A stretch of 64,000 bases of DNA from Micrasema longulum (GCA_022494885.1 JAGVSM010002639.1:62001-126000); one strand, 5' to 3'. Counted from the stretch's first letter, positions 31,693 to 42,245 are shown. Notes: generated from the letters alone by a model not told the origin. Program-made: numbers and translations.

Positions 31693-32320
31693 GAAAATCA
31701 AAAAAAATATTTTTCCTTAGTAGATTGAGAAATAAATTAAATAAAGATACTGCAGAACTAATTTACAAAACAATCATTCTTCCACATATAGATTACTGCT
31801 CAACAATATTATTTTTAGCAAACGAAGGAAATTGAAATAAACTAGAAATTTTACAAAATAAAGCGATGAGAATAGTTCTTAAGAAAAATAAATATAGCAA
31901 TGTAAAACAAATGAGAGATGAACTAAAATGGTTATCTGTAAGAAGGAGACTTAAATTTAATATGTTGATATTTATACATAAATTTTTTCACGATAAATTA
32001 CCAAAATATTTTAAGGATAAAGTTATCTTAAACAAAAATTGTCATGAATATGCTACTAGACAAAAGGATAAAATAAGACTACCATTATTGAAAAGAGCTG
32101 AGTCGCAAAATTGTTTGATGTATAAGGGTTTAAAAATGTATGATGAGATGCCCGAATGTATGAAGAATGAAGTGTCTGAAAGAATTTAAAAATAAATGTA
32201 TAAGTTACTGTAAGGAAATGTAAATATATATAGATGATGTAAATGTACATAATAGTTTATATAAGTTTTAATATAAATTAACTTAAGAAATAAATTAAAA
32301 ATATTTAAAAAATATATTTC
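31693..32320 (+). mobile_element. LINE RT C-terminus (SQNSLY family)
   Basis: The plus strand reads RLRNKLNKDTAELIYKTII, LPHIDYCSTILFLANEGN, stop, LEILQNKAMRIVLKKNKYS, ELKWLSVRRRLKFNMLIFIH, KIRLPLLKRAESQNCLMY and GLKMYDEMPECMKNEVSE before a stop near 32187. The 3' UTR ends in AATAAATTAAAAA around 32300. One in-frame stop and 5' truncation make it inactive. Its 5' end abuts the truncated MITE exactly. Confidence 0.75.
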
Positions 32321-32321
32321 T

Positions 32322-32990
32322 CAATAATTCCATATTGATTTTGAAATCACAACTAATTTTTCTGAATCCATTTCACATATAATATACGAGTATTCATCTG
32401 TATTTGCAGAATGTGATATTTCCCTATTGTCAACATGTTCGACAAACCACATATTGATTGCAGAATTAGTTGTATTAATACTCTTGTGGTATTTTCATGA
32501 CGTGAAATATTCAATTCTATCCACTATTAATTCCACGATCATTAAAATGTCATTATTTGATATCAAAGGTAAATATTTGAAATACTGAAACTAGAAAAGT
32601 GCTTGAGCGCCGGTTACAATGAAAGGTGAACAGTGTTATCTTCAACAGTCTACAAAGCTAATGAGAATTTTCTGCATAAAAAAATAAATATTCATATCCA
32701 TTTTTTTTTTTAAACATTTTTTTCTTGCACGAAAATACAAAACTAACGTGCTGATAGAACGTGATATCTAACACTCCTATAGTCCGGGTGTTGAGTGGGA
32801 TTTTCGTGTTAGTTTAATAAGTGTCCTGACGAAGAGACGGGTACGGTAGACATAGAAAAAAGGTTATGTACAAATATTTACAAACATTTAATAATGTCCA
32901 TGACTAAAAATAACATAGGAGTGTGAGCAACATATTTATTAACATTAATATTTTGCTCTGACGGTACAAATTTGTCAGAGATGGTATTCT
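32322..32990. other. unassigned stretch
   Basis: AT-rich, no gene seen. GACGAAGAGACGGG near 32828 resembles non-coding parts of retroelements but gives no firm match. Confidence 0.35.
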
Positions 32991-32993
32991 GTA

Positions 32994-33082
32994 CCGCTCT
33001 CGCGGCCGAAAAAAACACTTTATCTCGTGTATTTTGTACGTAAATATACTAGATAAATTGTTTTTCTACGGCCGCGAGAGCG
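32994..33082. repeat. short foldback with ~40-bp arms
   Basis: CGCTCTCGCGGCCGAAAAAA at the left pairs with TTTCTACGGCCGCGAGAGCG at the right. The arms are about 85 percent matched and meet near GTACG in the centre. The GC-rich tips stand out in AT-rich sequence. Confidence 0.65.
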
Positions 33083-33153
33083 TTTGGAACACCAGCCGAG
33101 GTGTAAAATAACTTAAGTATCTCTTGTATGAGAATGCATTTTCTGTAACTATA

Positions 33154-33684
33154 GTCCTTAAAATATAGCTTAATTAAAATGAGAGCTGTAAAACTAATAT
33201 TAATAGTGATGGGAAATTACTGATCACTGATCATGTACCGATCAAATCAATGTTATCAGTTTTTTCATGAAAACATGTAGCTCTGTTACCGAAAATTTAT
33301 ATAAAAATGCAAAAACAAGCCTATTATATAGTGTATTTAAGACAATTATTCATAAAAAAAGACATTTATACTTTTTTCATGAAGATCAAATTAATTATTT
33401 TTGTATTCGATCAATTTGTCCCATCTCTAACGTTTTTTGCAAAATAATGTAACCTTGTAAGAACGTCGTTAATAATTAAGTTTATTTTTGTTTTTTTTTG
33501 TTTTAAAGCTGATTTTATATAATTATGGTGATTTATATGTCAAGCGTTGTATTAAAAAAAAAATTAACATGCCAGATACGAATGATTTTTCGTGTCAATA
33601 TAAATCACTCTTAGACGTTTCTACAAAGTTATGTCGTCACGTTTTCTGACAACTGCCATTCTAATCAAGCTATATTTTAAGGAC
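33154..33684 (-). mobile_element. MITE T, copy 2 (531 bp)
   Basis: Starts GTCCTTAAAATATAGC and ends GCTATATTTTAAGGAC, with TA on both sides (33152-33153 and 33685-33686). It is the reverse complement of 27960-28498 with many substitutions. The TA target suggests a Tc1/mariner-type source. Confidence 0.75.
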
Positions 33685-33687
33685 TAA

Positions 33688-34248
33688 AATCACTGTCGGT
33701 ACCTCAGAGAGATAATTCTCTAGAGAAGCCCTTAATCTCTATTTAATAGAGCAAAAGCATTCCAAATTTTTAGTTTAGCGACAAACATGTAACAAGCGGT
33801 TTCGGTTAGCGCTTGCAATTCTTAACCCAAGTACCTACGGCCCGTAATATTGCTGTAATCAATAGCTTATTTCGTGGTCCATAAATAGAAGTAAAGAAAG
33901 AGTCATAGAAAGGTTTTTTCCGTATGGGCGACCCTATTAGCTTATTATTCTAAGGTCGGTACATATTTGGATGTTTTTTTAGTAGTTTGGCCATTTTTAA
34001 GTGATTCATTCCTAAAATTGACTCCTGGGGATCAGTTTTGCGTGGAGCTGCCACCCATTTATTTGTGTTAAAATTTGCACCGCTTAACAATCCTCAATAT
34101 TATAAATACATATGATAGCAGCTACGTTTTTAGTACCTGGTCAGACCATGCGAAGGAATTGATAAAAAGGTACTCTAGCAATGTTTTGTTTTTGACCTAA
34201 TCAAATCAATATCATACCTGAATCAAATCAACTGTTATCACTAGACCA
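33688..34248. other. mostly unassigned; repeat block at 33800-33890
   Basis: 33815-33890 (GCTTGCAATTCTTAACCC, ACCTACGGCCCGTAAT, ATTTCGTGG) resembles 47350-47425. The nature of this shared block is unknown. Nothing else recognised. Confidence 0.4.
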
Positions 34249-34620
34249 GGACACTGCAGATTGAACAAACACCTTGCTAGAATAAACCTTACCAAAACTT
34301 CTAGATGTAGGTTCCGCAGTGCAGATGAGGAAACACCTATACACATTATATGTGATGTGCTTTACATAAAAAAGGAGCCTAATCCTCGGGGGATCACTGG
34401 TTAAACCTGAGGATGTTACAGAGCTCGCCCCCTACTGAATAGCCTGATACTTTACGGATCTGGGCTTGCAGGAGAAGATTTAGCAAAATGTAAACTGTGG
34501 CCATCCACACAGTAGCCAGACTCTTTATAGACCAGGGCTTGGAGGGTTAAACATATTCATGGGGACCCGTCACAATAGACCTTCACAGGTCGCAGTGACG
34601 TCAGGAGCTTGCGTACCACC
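34249..34620 (+). pseudogene. LINE ORF2 C-terminus with zinc-binding-like motif
   Basis: The frame from 34249 reads GHCRLNKHLARINLTKTSRC, RFRSADEETPIHIICD and ends at a stop near 34402. GHC.L..HL..I.....C..C...EET..H..C is the conserved tail found after the RNase H region of R1/I/LOA-type non-LTR elements. The second Cys is replaced by Arg here. Downstream frames continue with weak similarity, so the copy is degraded. Confidence 0.6.
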
Positions 34621-34621
34621 C

Positions 34622-35395
34622 ACCACAGAATAAGAATAAGTACGTTCTTCCTTTTTTAAAAAATATATTTGTGGTTTGATTATAATGCAGATTTTTCATT
34701 TATTTAAAAAGATATATCGTATTGGAAAAATAATTACTTTTTATAATGTAATTCCCGGTACAAATTTGGTACACAAAGATCAAAGGTTTCTAGGTGAGCA
34801 TGGACGATTTTACTCATTTGTTGTTCACAGTCCAAATGTCGATTTCAACTTTGGTATTCGGTAATCTAGCTATAAAAACGACATAAAAACCCTAGATGTA
34901 AATACTCTAAGTAAAAAAATAAACAGTAACTAACTGTAGATACATTTCGTCTGTGAAGTTCATTTCACTGATCGCAACTGTTACGTACAATTCGAACGTA
35001 AATAATTAATAGAAAACCCGTTAGTGTAAATTTAGCATATCTAAATAGGCGGTACTAATATATCCGATATATTTTAGTAATGCTTCGTTAGTTGCAGTTG
35101 CTAGTTAAATATTTTTATATACGTGTTTCGTAACACAAAAACATCGTTTTACTTGAGTTTTGTATTAATTTAAATTATTTTGATCATGTTTTGTAGAAGG
35201 TACACAGTTTGTTGAGAGTGAAAACAGGAAAAGAAAGCAGAAACGTAAAAAAAAAGTATCTGAGAGTCGAAATCTGCACACTATGCAAAGCGAGACAGCC
35301 ATTATAGAATCGGGTTGTGGTTCCGTGGCTAGCAGTGGCAAGCAGTGATTTATTTTATTGGTAATCTACAAAAAATGTTTACCGATTTGTACCTA
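34622..35395. other. mostly unassigned
   Basis: A SINE C-like trace at 35312-35340 (GTTGTGGTTCCGTGGCTAG) is followed by the block shared with 12945-12990. The rest, including the ORF at 34676-34864, has no recognisable content. Confidence 0.4.
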
Positions 35396-35397
35396 CA

Positions 35398-35520
35398 TAT
35401 AAATATATATATATAATTCCTCTGTATGTGTGATGTCACTGAACTTCTCCTAAACAGCTTAACCTATTTACGTGCGGTTTTCAGAGAAATATAGATCTTT
35501 GCGCTGTGCGTGTTCACACA
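35398..35520 (-). repeat. 3' end of the CTAGCGGACCC repeat
   Basis: Reverse complement of 61885-62005: TATATAATTCCTCTGTATGT, CTTCTCCTAAACAGCTTAAC, GTGCGGTTTTCAGAGAAATA and GCGTGTTC. Only the terminal ~120 bp is present. Confidence 0.65.
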
Positions 35521-35703
35521 AATCACTTTGTTTTTATGTACCACTTATATTTTTTATAATTGACAACCAACTAGTTTCGGCAATACTATGCCTTCTTCAG
35601 GGTTAGTTACAAACTAACTTAATATACATGAATTTTTCACAGTGAAGGTAGAGTGGGCGTGGCTACGGGGGAAGAGAAGAATTTATATATGTTATGTTAG
35701 TTT

Positions 35704-36234
35704 AACGATATTTTGAGTTTGTCCAAATTTTTGTAGGCAAGGACTGGATTCAACTCCCTGGGGCGCTGTTAACATTACATATTACAACAGAGATGAAGAA
35801 CATTTAAGAGAAGGTAATATAGAAGTCTAGGCATCTACAGGGCTTATGACCTGTCAATGGCTGGTTTAAGTGGCCACTTTACACACTGTGTAACATTCAC
35901 CATTCTGCCCATATTCGAACATCATTCCTTCAGTACTTTCATCTGTTGATGTTTGTGAAGTTAAAGAGCTGAAACCTTTATTTATGCGGGTGAGATTCAT
36001 CTAATTGAATTATATCTCATTATACTAGGCAACACCTGAAATATTTTATTTTCTTTAAATATCTATACCTTTTCATGGACCAGGTGGATTTATCAACAAT
36101 ATTTTGAGTTTGTACAAATTTTTGAAGACAAGGAATGGATTCAACTCCCGGGGGAGGTGTTAATATTAACATATTACAACAGAGATGAAGAACATTTTAT
36201 AGAAGGTAATATAGAAGTCTAGGCATATAATGAA
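35704..36234 (+). repeat. family F tandem: one full ~391-bp unit and part of a second
   Basis: AAC(G/A)ATATTTTGAGTTTGT begins at 35704 and again at 36095, giving a 391-bp period. Each unit has ACTGGATTCAACTCCC-like, TTACAACAGAGATGAAGAAC and AGTCTAGGCAT blocks. The full unit also has the core GGGCTTATGACCTGTCAATG and AGTGGCCACTTTACACAC. The second unit stops where the Tc1 element inserted (36242). Unlike the 11094 copy, this one does not fold back. Confidence 0.7.
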
Positions 36235-36607
36235 AACTAAGTACACCGCAAGACAAATAAATTTACGAGTTCTCAAAAAAAACTAAAATTGACATATAAT
36301 GAATTATTCTTGATATTTAATTAGTTTTTTTTTATATTGTTTGACATATGTGATGACTACTCGTTATTTCAAGGTTAAAATAAAAAATCTTACTCATGAA
36401 TTGTACTTAGAAATTGCCATTATATATCAGGTATCAGATTACCCGAACCTTAGAGACCCATAACGGTTCATTTATGGTCGAGTGTTTGTGATGGAATAAT
36501 AAAAGACATGTTATTTTTTTAATTCATATTTAAGAAGTAGGTTCTTATCGCTTTATTTTAAATTAAAGTATTTTACATTTAAACATATTTATAACATTTA
36601 AAAATAT

Positions 36608-37708
36608 TTAGTACTTAGTGAATTCACCTTTATTTTTTATAACATGTAAAATTCTATTATTTAGAGAAGCGTAAAGCGAATCTAAAATTTCTGATGTTAT
36701 TTCTTCTTCCCAAACTTGAATTAAGTTTTTTTTTAATTCCTCAATGTTTTTTGATTTTTTTTTCCCGACTTTTTTTTTCATAATCGCCCATAAATTTTCT
36801 ATCGGGTTCAAATCAGGGCTATTCCCGGGCCACGTCAACGATTTTAAGCCAATTTTCTCCTTGAATTCATTGATCTATAAAAAAACAATAAATTATTTAT
36901 CATGTGGTCACAAAATGCATTTAAAAATATATATATTTGTACTCACAGTGCGGGCTCTATGGCACGGCGCAGAATCGTCCTGAAAAATTGGGTCCGCGGT
37001 ATACTGCGTAATGTCCTCGATTGTTGGAATAATATGTTTTTTTAACACTTTTTTGTACTGAATGGCATTCATCGTACCCTGTACAAAATTTAGAGGTCCT
37101 AAACCGTATGCTGTCATGCACCCCCAAATCATCACGTAGGGTGAATGTTTAACGGTTCGAGTGACGCACGACGGATGATATCTTTCCCCACGTTTTCGTC
37201 GAACTATCTTTCTGCCGTCTGGACCAAAAAGGTTGAATTTTGATTCATCAGAGAAAACAACATTTTGCCAATCCTCCAAGGTCCAATTCTGGTGCTCTTT
37301 CGCCCAATCCAGTCTAGCCTTCTTCATTTTGTCCGTGAGTAATGGTTTCTTTGCGGGACTCCGTGCTTGGAAACCATGCTCCAACAGCCGCCTGGACACT
37401 GTTTTTACTGAAAATGTTGATGTGCTGGTAGACTGCACCTCTGCGTGTATTTCAGGTGCCGTTAAAAATCGATCGCGCATAACAATTTTTTTTATTAAGC
37501 GATCATCTCGGGCAGATGTCACGCGCCCCCGTCCGCTTCCTTTTTTCCGTTCTATGGATCCAGTTTCTTGGATTTTTTTAAATAAAAACCTCACTGCACC
37601 TTCTGAATACCCAACTCGACGAGATATTTCACAATTAGATATGTTTTCTTGCGACAATGTGATTATTTTGGATTTTATCGCAATCGACATTTGCTTTGCA
37701 CTTTCCAT
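36608..37708 (-). CDS. Tc1-type DD34E transposase, two exons
   Basis: The enzyme would cut and rejoin the element's ends at TA sites in the nucleus. Exon 1 is 37708-36947 and exon 2 is 36874-36608, joined across a 72-bp GT-AG intron, giving 342 residues, the usual Tc1 size. Residues 7-50 form a first helix-turn-helix (ISRRVGYSEGAVRFLFKK), GSGRGR at 57-62 is the GRPR-like linker, and a second HTH runs to about 120. Catalytic residues are D154 (VVFSDESKF), D245 (FQDDSAPCH) and E280 (SPDLNPIENLW), with exactly 34 residues between the last two after splicing. A Met 13 codons upstream at 37747 is possible but less likely. No other stop or shift is seen. Activity is not shown. Confidence 0.85.
36875..36946 (-). 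other. putative 72-bp intron in the transposase gene
   Basis: Reads GTGAGTACAAAT at the donor side and TTGTTTTTTTATAG at the acceptor side on the minus strand. It is AT-rich and carries in-frame TGA. Removing it joins CHRART to INEFKEKIG and restores DD34E spacing; leaving it in truncates the protein. Most Tc1 elements are described as intronless. Confidence 0.75.
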
Positions 37709-37919
37709 GATTGTTGTGTTATGTTCACTCAAACGCGGGTAAAACAAGACTGTTGAGACATTTTAAAATGTAAATATTGTAGAAAGGTGACACATAGTGT
37801 CCTTAATTTATTAAACAAAAGAAAGAGGTATCGATAAAGGATTTCTTAGAAAAAGGGTTCAGTAAAGTCAAGGGGCGCGGTAGCAGGTAAACTCGTAATT
37901 TTTTTTGTCTTGCGGTGTA

Positions 37920-38410
37920 TGTACTTATTAATGAAGTAACAAATAAATAGTAACTTAATAAAAATAGAAAATAAAAAACATAAAATCGTAAAAGCAATGT
38001 TTTGTCATATTGTATTTTACAATTCTCAATACAATTAATTCTGAATTAAACATGTCGTCATATCAAATCGTTCCATAAATTATTTACCGGACAAGTGCCG
38101 AAGGGAATTAATTCCCAAGAAAATAGGGAAAAGGAAAATGGTCTGGGGTAAAATAATACACTAGAAGTCATTAGGGACGGTTCATTCGAGCCGAAATGAC
38201 CTCAATTTGCATTTACCATTAACCGACTCATTACCGGTGGATTGGGGAGGGGATTTCTAGTCCGACTTACCACTCGTTACACTCGGGCCCAGGCCCGGTA
38301 ACAATGATAAGTTCACAGAGGTATCTTCAATTGTCTTTAATTTATTATATTTTTTCTTTGCATTTTACAATAGGTATACATAAGTAACAAATACAAAAAA
38401 ACTATTAACT
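37920..38410. other. unassigned stretch
   Basis: 38090-38310 is less AT-rich (GCCCAGGCCCGGTAAC near its end) but has no reading frame or repeat partner that I can identify. Confidence 0.4.
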
Positions 38411-38412
38411 AT

Positions 38413-38658
38413 CGAGTTTGACGTTTGCAAAAAGAATGCCATATTTGAAAAAAGTTTTTTTTTATGTTTTGGAATTCAACCATAAACAAGTACCCAGGTA
38501 CCTACTTAAATTCAATATTTGAATATTAACAATTTTTAGTCTTAGAATTTAATCACTAACAAGTACCTAGGTACCTACTTTTCAGTGAAAAGTCTTGTTC
38601 CAAGCTAATAGAAGGCAAGTCAATGTTCGGGCAGGACAACGTCTGTTGGGTCCGCTAG
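38413..38658 (-). repeat. 5' part of the CTAGCGGACCC repeat
   Basis: The reverse strand begins CTAGCGGACCCAACAGACGT and continues TTGTCCTGCCCGAACATTGA, matching 61302-61550. A short GTACCTAGGTAC-type segment is duplicated relative to that copy. The distal end is missing. Confidence 0.7.
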
Positions 38659-38668
38659 TAATATTATA

Positions 38669-39025
38669 CAGGGTGTTCTTTAAACCCTGTCACATCCGAA
38701 ACAACAATGATCAGTATGAGCAAGAAGACATTTTGGCACATAAAAATATTTTTTTAGAACGAATAAATTTTTTTTAAATATCAAAAAAAGCAAATGGTTG
38801 CTTACTTCTGCAGGGGTGAAACGAAGAGAGAGAAGGGGGAGTCTAACACTGCGCCGCACTCCCCCCCCTTCTCCCCTGCAGAAGTGAGCAACCATTTGTT
38901 TTTTCAAATATTTTATTTTTTAAATTTTTCGTTGTTCTAAATATATTTTTTAATATGCTAATATGTCTTCTTGCCCATACTGATCATCGTGGTTTCAGAT
39001 GTGACAGGGTTTAAAGAACACCCTG
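38669..39025. mobile_element. CAGGGTG MITE, complete (357 bp)
   Basis: Ends CAGGGTGTTCTTTAAACCCT and complement, with TA at both sides. Long inverted arms (ACATCCGAAACAACAATGAT, GCAAATGGTTGCTTACTTCT and complements) fold most of the element, with a GC-rich apex (CTGCGCCGCAC). These ends and the TA target are typical of mariner-derived MITEs. Other copies at 31388 and 45999. Confidence 0.8.
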
Positions 39026-39027
39026 TA

Positions 39028-39452
39028 TAATACATAAAAATAATTAATTATTTGGCTTAGTTTGATGGCCTTTTAACAAAAACGGAAAAACCGCCGAACT
39101 TCCCCGACATATGGCGCAATCAGAGCTCAAGTGATAACCCGCACTTTGTTGAAATAGGTTGTATGTAATATCTAACAAACGTTATGAAATTTACCTAAAA
39201 CGGAGACGTGCAAAGAGCAATGTTCCATCTAATGTAATTATTGGTTATTGAGGCGTCACGAATCGGCGCTAAATGTATTCCAAGGAAATAATTATACATT
39301 GTAATATAATTACATTTTTACTCCGTTAGTACTATCGATCTAACCTGTTATGATCAATGCATGTGTTACGAAAATAATCGATTAACAATTTCTTGCATTT
39401 CGTTACACAAATTTGTAAAGCGAAACACAACTAAAAATAATAAAACATTATT
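39028..39452. other. unassigned stretch
   Basis: No gene or repeat recognised. Confidence 0.4.
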
Positions 39453-39453
39453 T

Positions 39454-39631
39454 TCAACAATATTTTAAGTATGTCCAAATGTTTGTATACAAGGCAGGAA
39501 GCCACCTATGATGTAATTAAGATTTGCATTTCTTGCAACGGATGGGTACAATATTTTCGAGAAGGAAGAATGGTGAATGTAACACAGTATTTAAAGTGGC
39601 CACCTCAACCAGCCTAGCCAGTAAATGTCTA
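39454..39631. repeat. family F, rearranged copy
   Basis: Starts CAACAATATTTTAAGTATGT, then ACAATATTTTCGAGAAGGAA, then the core in reverse (AATGGTGAATGTAACACAGT, AAAGTGGCCACCTCAACCAG). The left end and the reversed core are joined with the middle missing, as if from a collapsed foldback. Confidence 0.6.
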
Positions 39632-40023
39632 GAATTATATATTCCCAGAACAGCAAAGAAATTTAAAAAACTAATTTCTGTACGTAATGATTTTCAAAAC
39701 ATCCAAATTACCGATTGCTAACAGCCAGGGAAATAATACACGACCTCAAGACCCCACTCGGTATTAAAGTGAACTCTGGACAGTTAATACGTGTATATAC
39801 AAGTACGAGCACCTTTAATTAGTTACTCAGTCAGATAATACTCTCTCGGATCGTCCTTAATAAACATTGTCTTCTTCTGTCGATCTCCAACCGAGGTAGG
39901 AGCTCCCATGCACAGTCAAGCGAAATTCCGGAAGCTTTATAATGTTTTTATTATTATCTAAAAAATGTAAACATGCTTGTATGATTTTTAATTTTACAGC
40001 TAAGATATTTTTAGCGTTTTCAC
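39632..40023. other. unassigned stretch
   Basis: 39735-39930 (CTCTCTCGGATCGTCCTTAA, AATAAACATTGTCTTCTTC) has the look of an LTR end but has no partner or neighbouring pol sequence here. No call is made. Confidence 0.35.
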
Positions 40024-40024
40024 C

Positions 40025-40130
40025 CAAATTTATTTATTTATTGAACACTTTATAAACATAAAAGGGCGGGCATATTGCCTTAAGCAATTTCTTCCTACCT
40101 CCCCAAATTAAGGTGTAATTATCTGTGTTC
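40025..40130 (-). mobile_element. CR1-like 3' UTR (GGGCGGGCATATTGCC type)
   Basis: AAAGGGCGGGCATATTGCCT next to TTTATTTATTTATTGAACAC also occurs at 46620 and 48185, where it follows a CR1-like C-terminus on the minus strand. UTR only. Confidence 0.55.
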
Positions 40131-40196
40131 AGGTGTAACACAGAGAAAGAACAGTTTGTTTATAATAAACATGTTTTCTCATACCGTACATACTTT

Positions 40197-40982
40197 TTAA
40201 ATATTTTACTACTTCGATAAACGCCAGTAGTTACGCCCGTAGTACATATTGTTTACCTATCTGTTGAACAAAATGACTCGCCTACAATCTGTATTGAATG
40301 CTGCAGCGAGACTTATTTTCGGAATCTCTAAGTTCAGTCATATCACTCCACTACTTCGGGAACTACACTGGCTACGTTTCTCACAGAGGGTCGAATACAA
40401 GCTCTGTTTGCTTGTGTATAAGTCACTGCACAACTCTGCTCCGGAATATCTAAGGGAACTATGCATTCCAGATGAACTAGCTGACAGGCGTCTCACGCTT
40501 AGATCAGCTACGTCTGCGGCGAGAGGAAAAGTTATTATACCTCTACGCAAACAGCGCACTAAATTTAGTGAACGCGCATTTGCGGTCGCAGGCCCTATGG
40601 CATGGAATGCTCTCCCAGCAGAGGTGCGAGGCTGTAAAAGTGAAGTGATGTTTCGGAGAAAACTTAAAACCCACTTGTATTCTAAATTATTTGAATAAAT
40701 CCGTAGCATGTGTCAACAAAATAAATTGTTTTAATTAAATTACAAATTTAAAAGCTTCAATAAAAAAAAAACTTTTAACTATAGAATCACTATGTAAAGC
40801 GCCCTTGAGGTATTATTGGCGCTATATAAGTTATCCATAATAATAATAATAATAATATTAAACTATTTTAATACTTTGATATACGCCAGTAGTTACGCCC
40901 GTAGTACATATTGTTTGCCTTTTAAAATATTTTAATACTTCGATATACGTCAGTACTAACGCCCATAGTACATCTTGTTTGC
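40197..40982. repeat. ~62-bp tandem repeat, three units, split by a LINE
   Basis: Units at about 40197-40257, 40860-40919 and 40922-40982 share CTTCGATATACGCCAGTAGT-like and ACGCCCGTAGTACATATTGT blocks. The L2/CR1-like LINE lies between units 1 and 2. Unit 3 is the most diverged. Confidence 0.7.
40258..40859 (+). mobile_element. L2/CR1-like LINE, best C-terminal copy
   Basis: The open frame 40249-40698 encodes NKMTRLQSVLNAAAR, HITPLLRELHWLRFSQRVEY, YKSLHNSAPEYLRELC, LRSATSAARGKVIIPLRKQR, FSERAFAVAGPMAWNALPAE and LKTHLYSKLFE, with no stop until 40696-40698. This is the thumb/C-terminal extension of ORF2. The 3' UTR ends GCGCTATATAAGTTATCC and an (ATA)n tail at 40859. The nominal start codon lies in the flanking repeat, so no real translation start is present. 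Fewest lesions of the five copies, so probably the youngest. Confidence 0.8.
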
Positions 40983-40984
40983 CC

Positions 40985-41450
40985 ATTTCGCGCCCTTAAA
41001 CTATGTCAAATAATGTAAAAATAAAACCAAAAGCCGTTAAAATGGAATGATGCGAACGCGGTAGATGACTTTAATACCACAAGTAAAAAAAAATAGTTCA
41101 TATGTCTGCAAACATTCTAGGATTCCAAACACGTCTAACCCATTAAAAATCAAATAAAGAACGAAAATAAAAAATGCCTTGCCGGCCCTAATGAGGCGGT
41201 GGCGTGACGGCGCCCCGTCTAGTCCGGATCTGGCGATCACCTCGACTAAACTAAGGTATGCAAATGTCACGGGGGATTAGAGAAATAGGCATGTCACAGA
41301 ACGAATTTACCTCTAAGAAATGTTACCATTGCGACTGTGTGCTAAAATAAACGAATTTTTTTGTCAAATAGACTAAAGAGCTAAATGAATGTAAGTGTTG
41401 TGGTATGGGGCTTAGTTAAAAAAAATCCAAACCCTTAAAAAACCAAATAC
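40985..41450. other. unassigned stretch
   Basis: 41165-41275 is GC-rich (GAGGCGGTGGCGTGACGGCG), with an overlapping minus frame lacking motifs. No repeat partner. Confidence 0.4.
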
Positions 41451-41454
41451 ATAG

Positions 41455-42110
41455 AAGACTTTATACAACACTTTTGTACGTAGTAACTTGGAGTTTGCAT
41501 CCTTTGTGTGGAGCCCATAATACATAACAAACATTGAAAGTATTGCAAATGTACAAACGAAAATGTTTAAAATACCTAGATTATAAAAATAATAAAACGC
41601 TTTGTACTTACAGCCAATCCGCTAAACAAATAAGATTTTTTTACCCATGAAAATAGACGCACTATATCTGAATAACGCTATTTATTTAAATTATTGCATA
41701 ATAGAGTAGACTCTTTTAACCTACTCTCCAAAATTAATCTCAATGTCCCCTTTCGCGTGACAGGAAATAGTATTTATTCCATCTGTCAGTCTATAGCACT
41801 AACTATGCACAACACTCTTTCCTCTATCGTTCTTGCTAAAACTATAATGCTTTTTTTCATCTATTGATATATACATGCCCCTTAATTTATTTACAAATAA
41901 ATTAAGACTCATTCTTTCTGGCTGCGATACGCTTCCACTTGCTATTTAATGATGCTCACGCTTACACACACCTGAACACTTACTCCCACACAAATACACA
42001 GAAACACACATCTACACTTACTTGCATACGAATACACACAGACACACCCTTTTGTTTACCACAATTTGATATCCATAATTTTTATTAAGAAACTTCGCTT
42101 GTCTGTCTTT
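41455..42110 (+). mobile_element. degraded LINE RT C-terminus and 3' UTR
   Basis: The plus strand reads TFVRSNLEFASFVWSP, stop, YITNIESIANVQTKMFK, LFKLLHNRVDSFNLLSKINL, NVPFRVTGNS and STNYAQHSFLYRSC, stop, NYNAFF, with several shifts. It matches the type of the copy at 51272-51772 (RTNYAQNSPLIRLTRNYNVF). An A/C-rich UTR with ACACACA tracts follows to about 42060. Jockey-like tail pattern. Confidence 0.6.
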
Positions 42111-42245
42111 AAACAGTACTAATTAACAGTACTAACTAATTTAGCGTCTTTTTTGTAAGTATTACTTCAAGTGCACTGTATCGGACAAAAGATCCTGTTT
42201 ACTGCATACCAAAATAATTCATTGCCATACTTACTAGTTCTTTGC

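Larger units (their letters stand above)
36244..37917 (-). mobile_element. Tc1-type DNA transposon, 1.67 kb, complete
   Basis: Terminal inverted repeats CACCGCAAGACAAATAAATT (left) and CACCGCAAGACAAAAAAAAT (right, reversed) continue to ACGAGTT, so each is about 30 bp. TA flanks both ends (36242-36243 and 37918-37919). It encodes a single minus-strand transposase. Length, ends, target and protein all match the Tc1 group. It lies inside family F, so it is younger than that repeat. It is the best-preserved element in the window. Confidence 0.9.

Noticed and set aside
37233..37742. 169-codon plus-strand frame
   Set aside because: Antisense shadow of the Tc1 transposase.
39735..39930. Possible LTR end (ATACTCTCTCGG ... 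AATAAACATTGTC)
   Set aside because: No second copy, no primer-binding site and no gag-pol sequence nearby.
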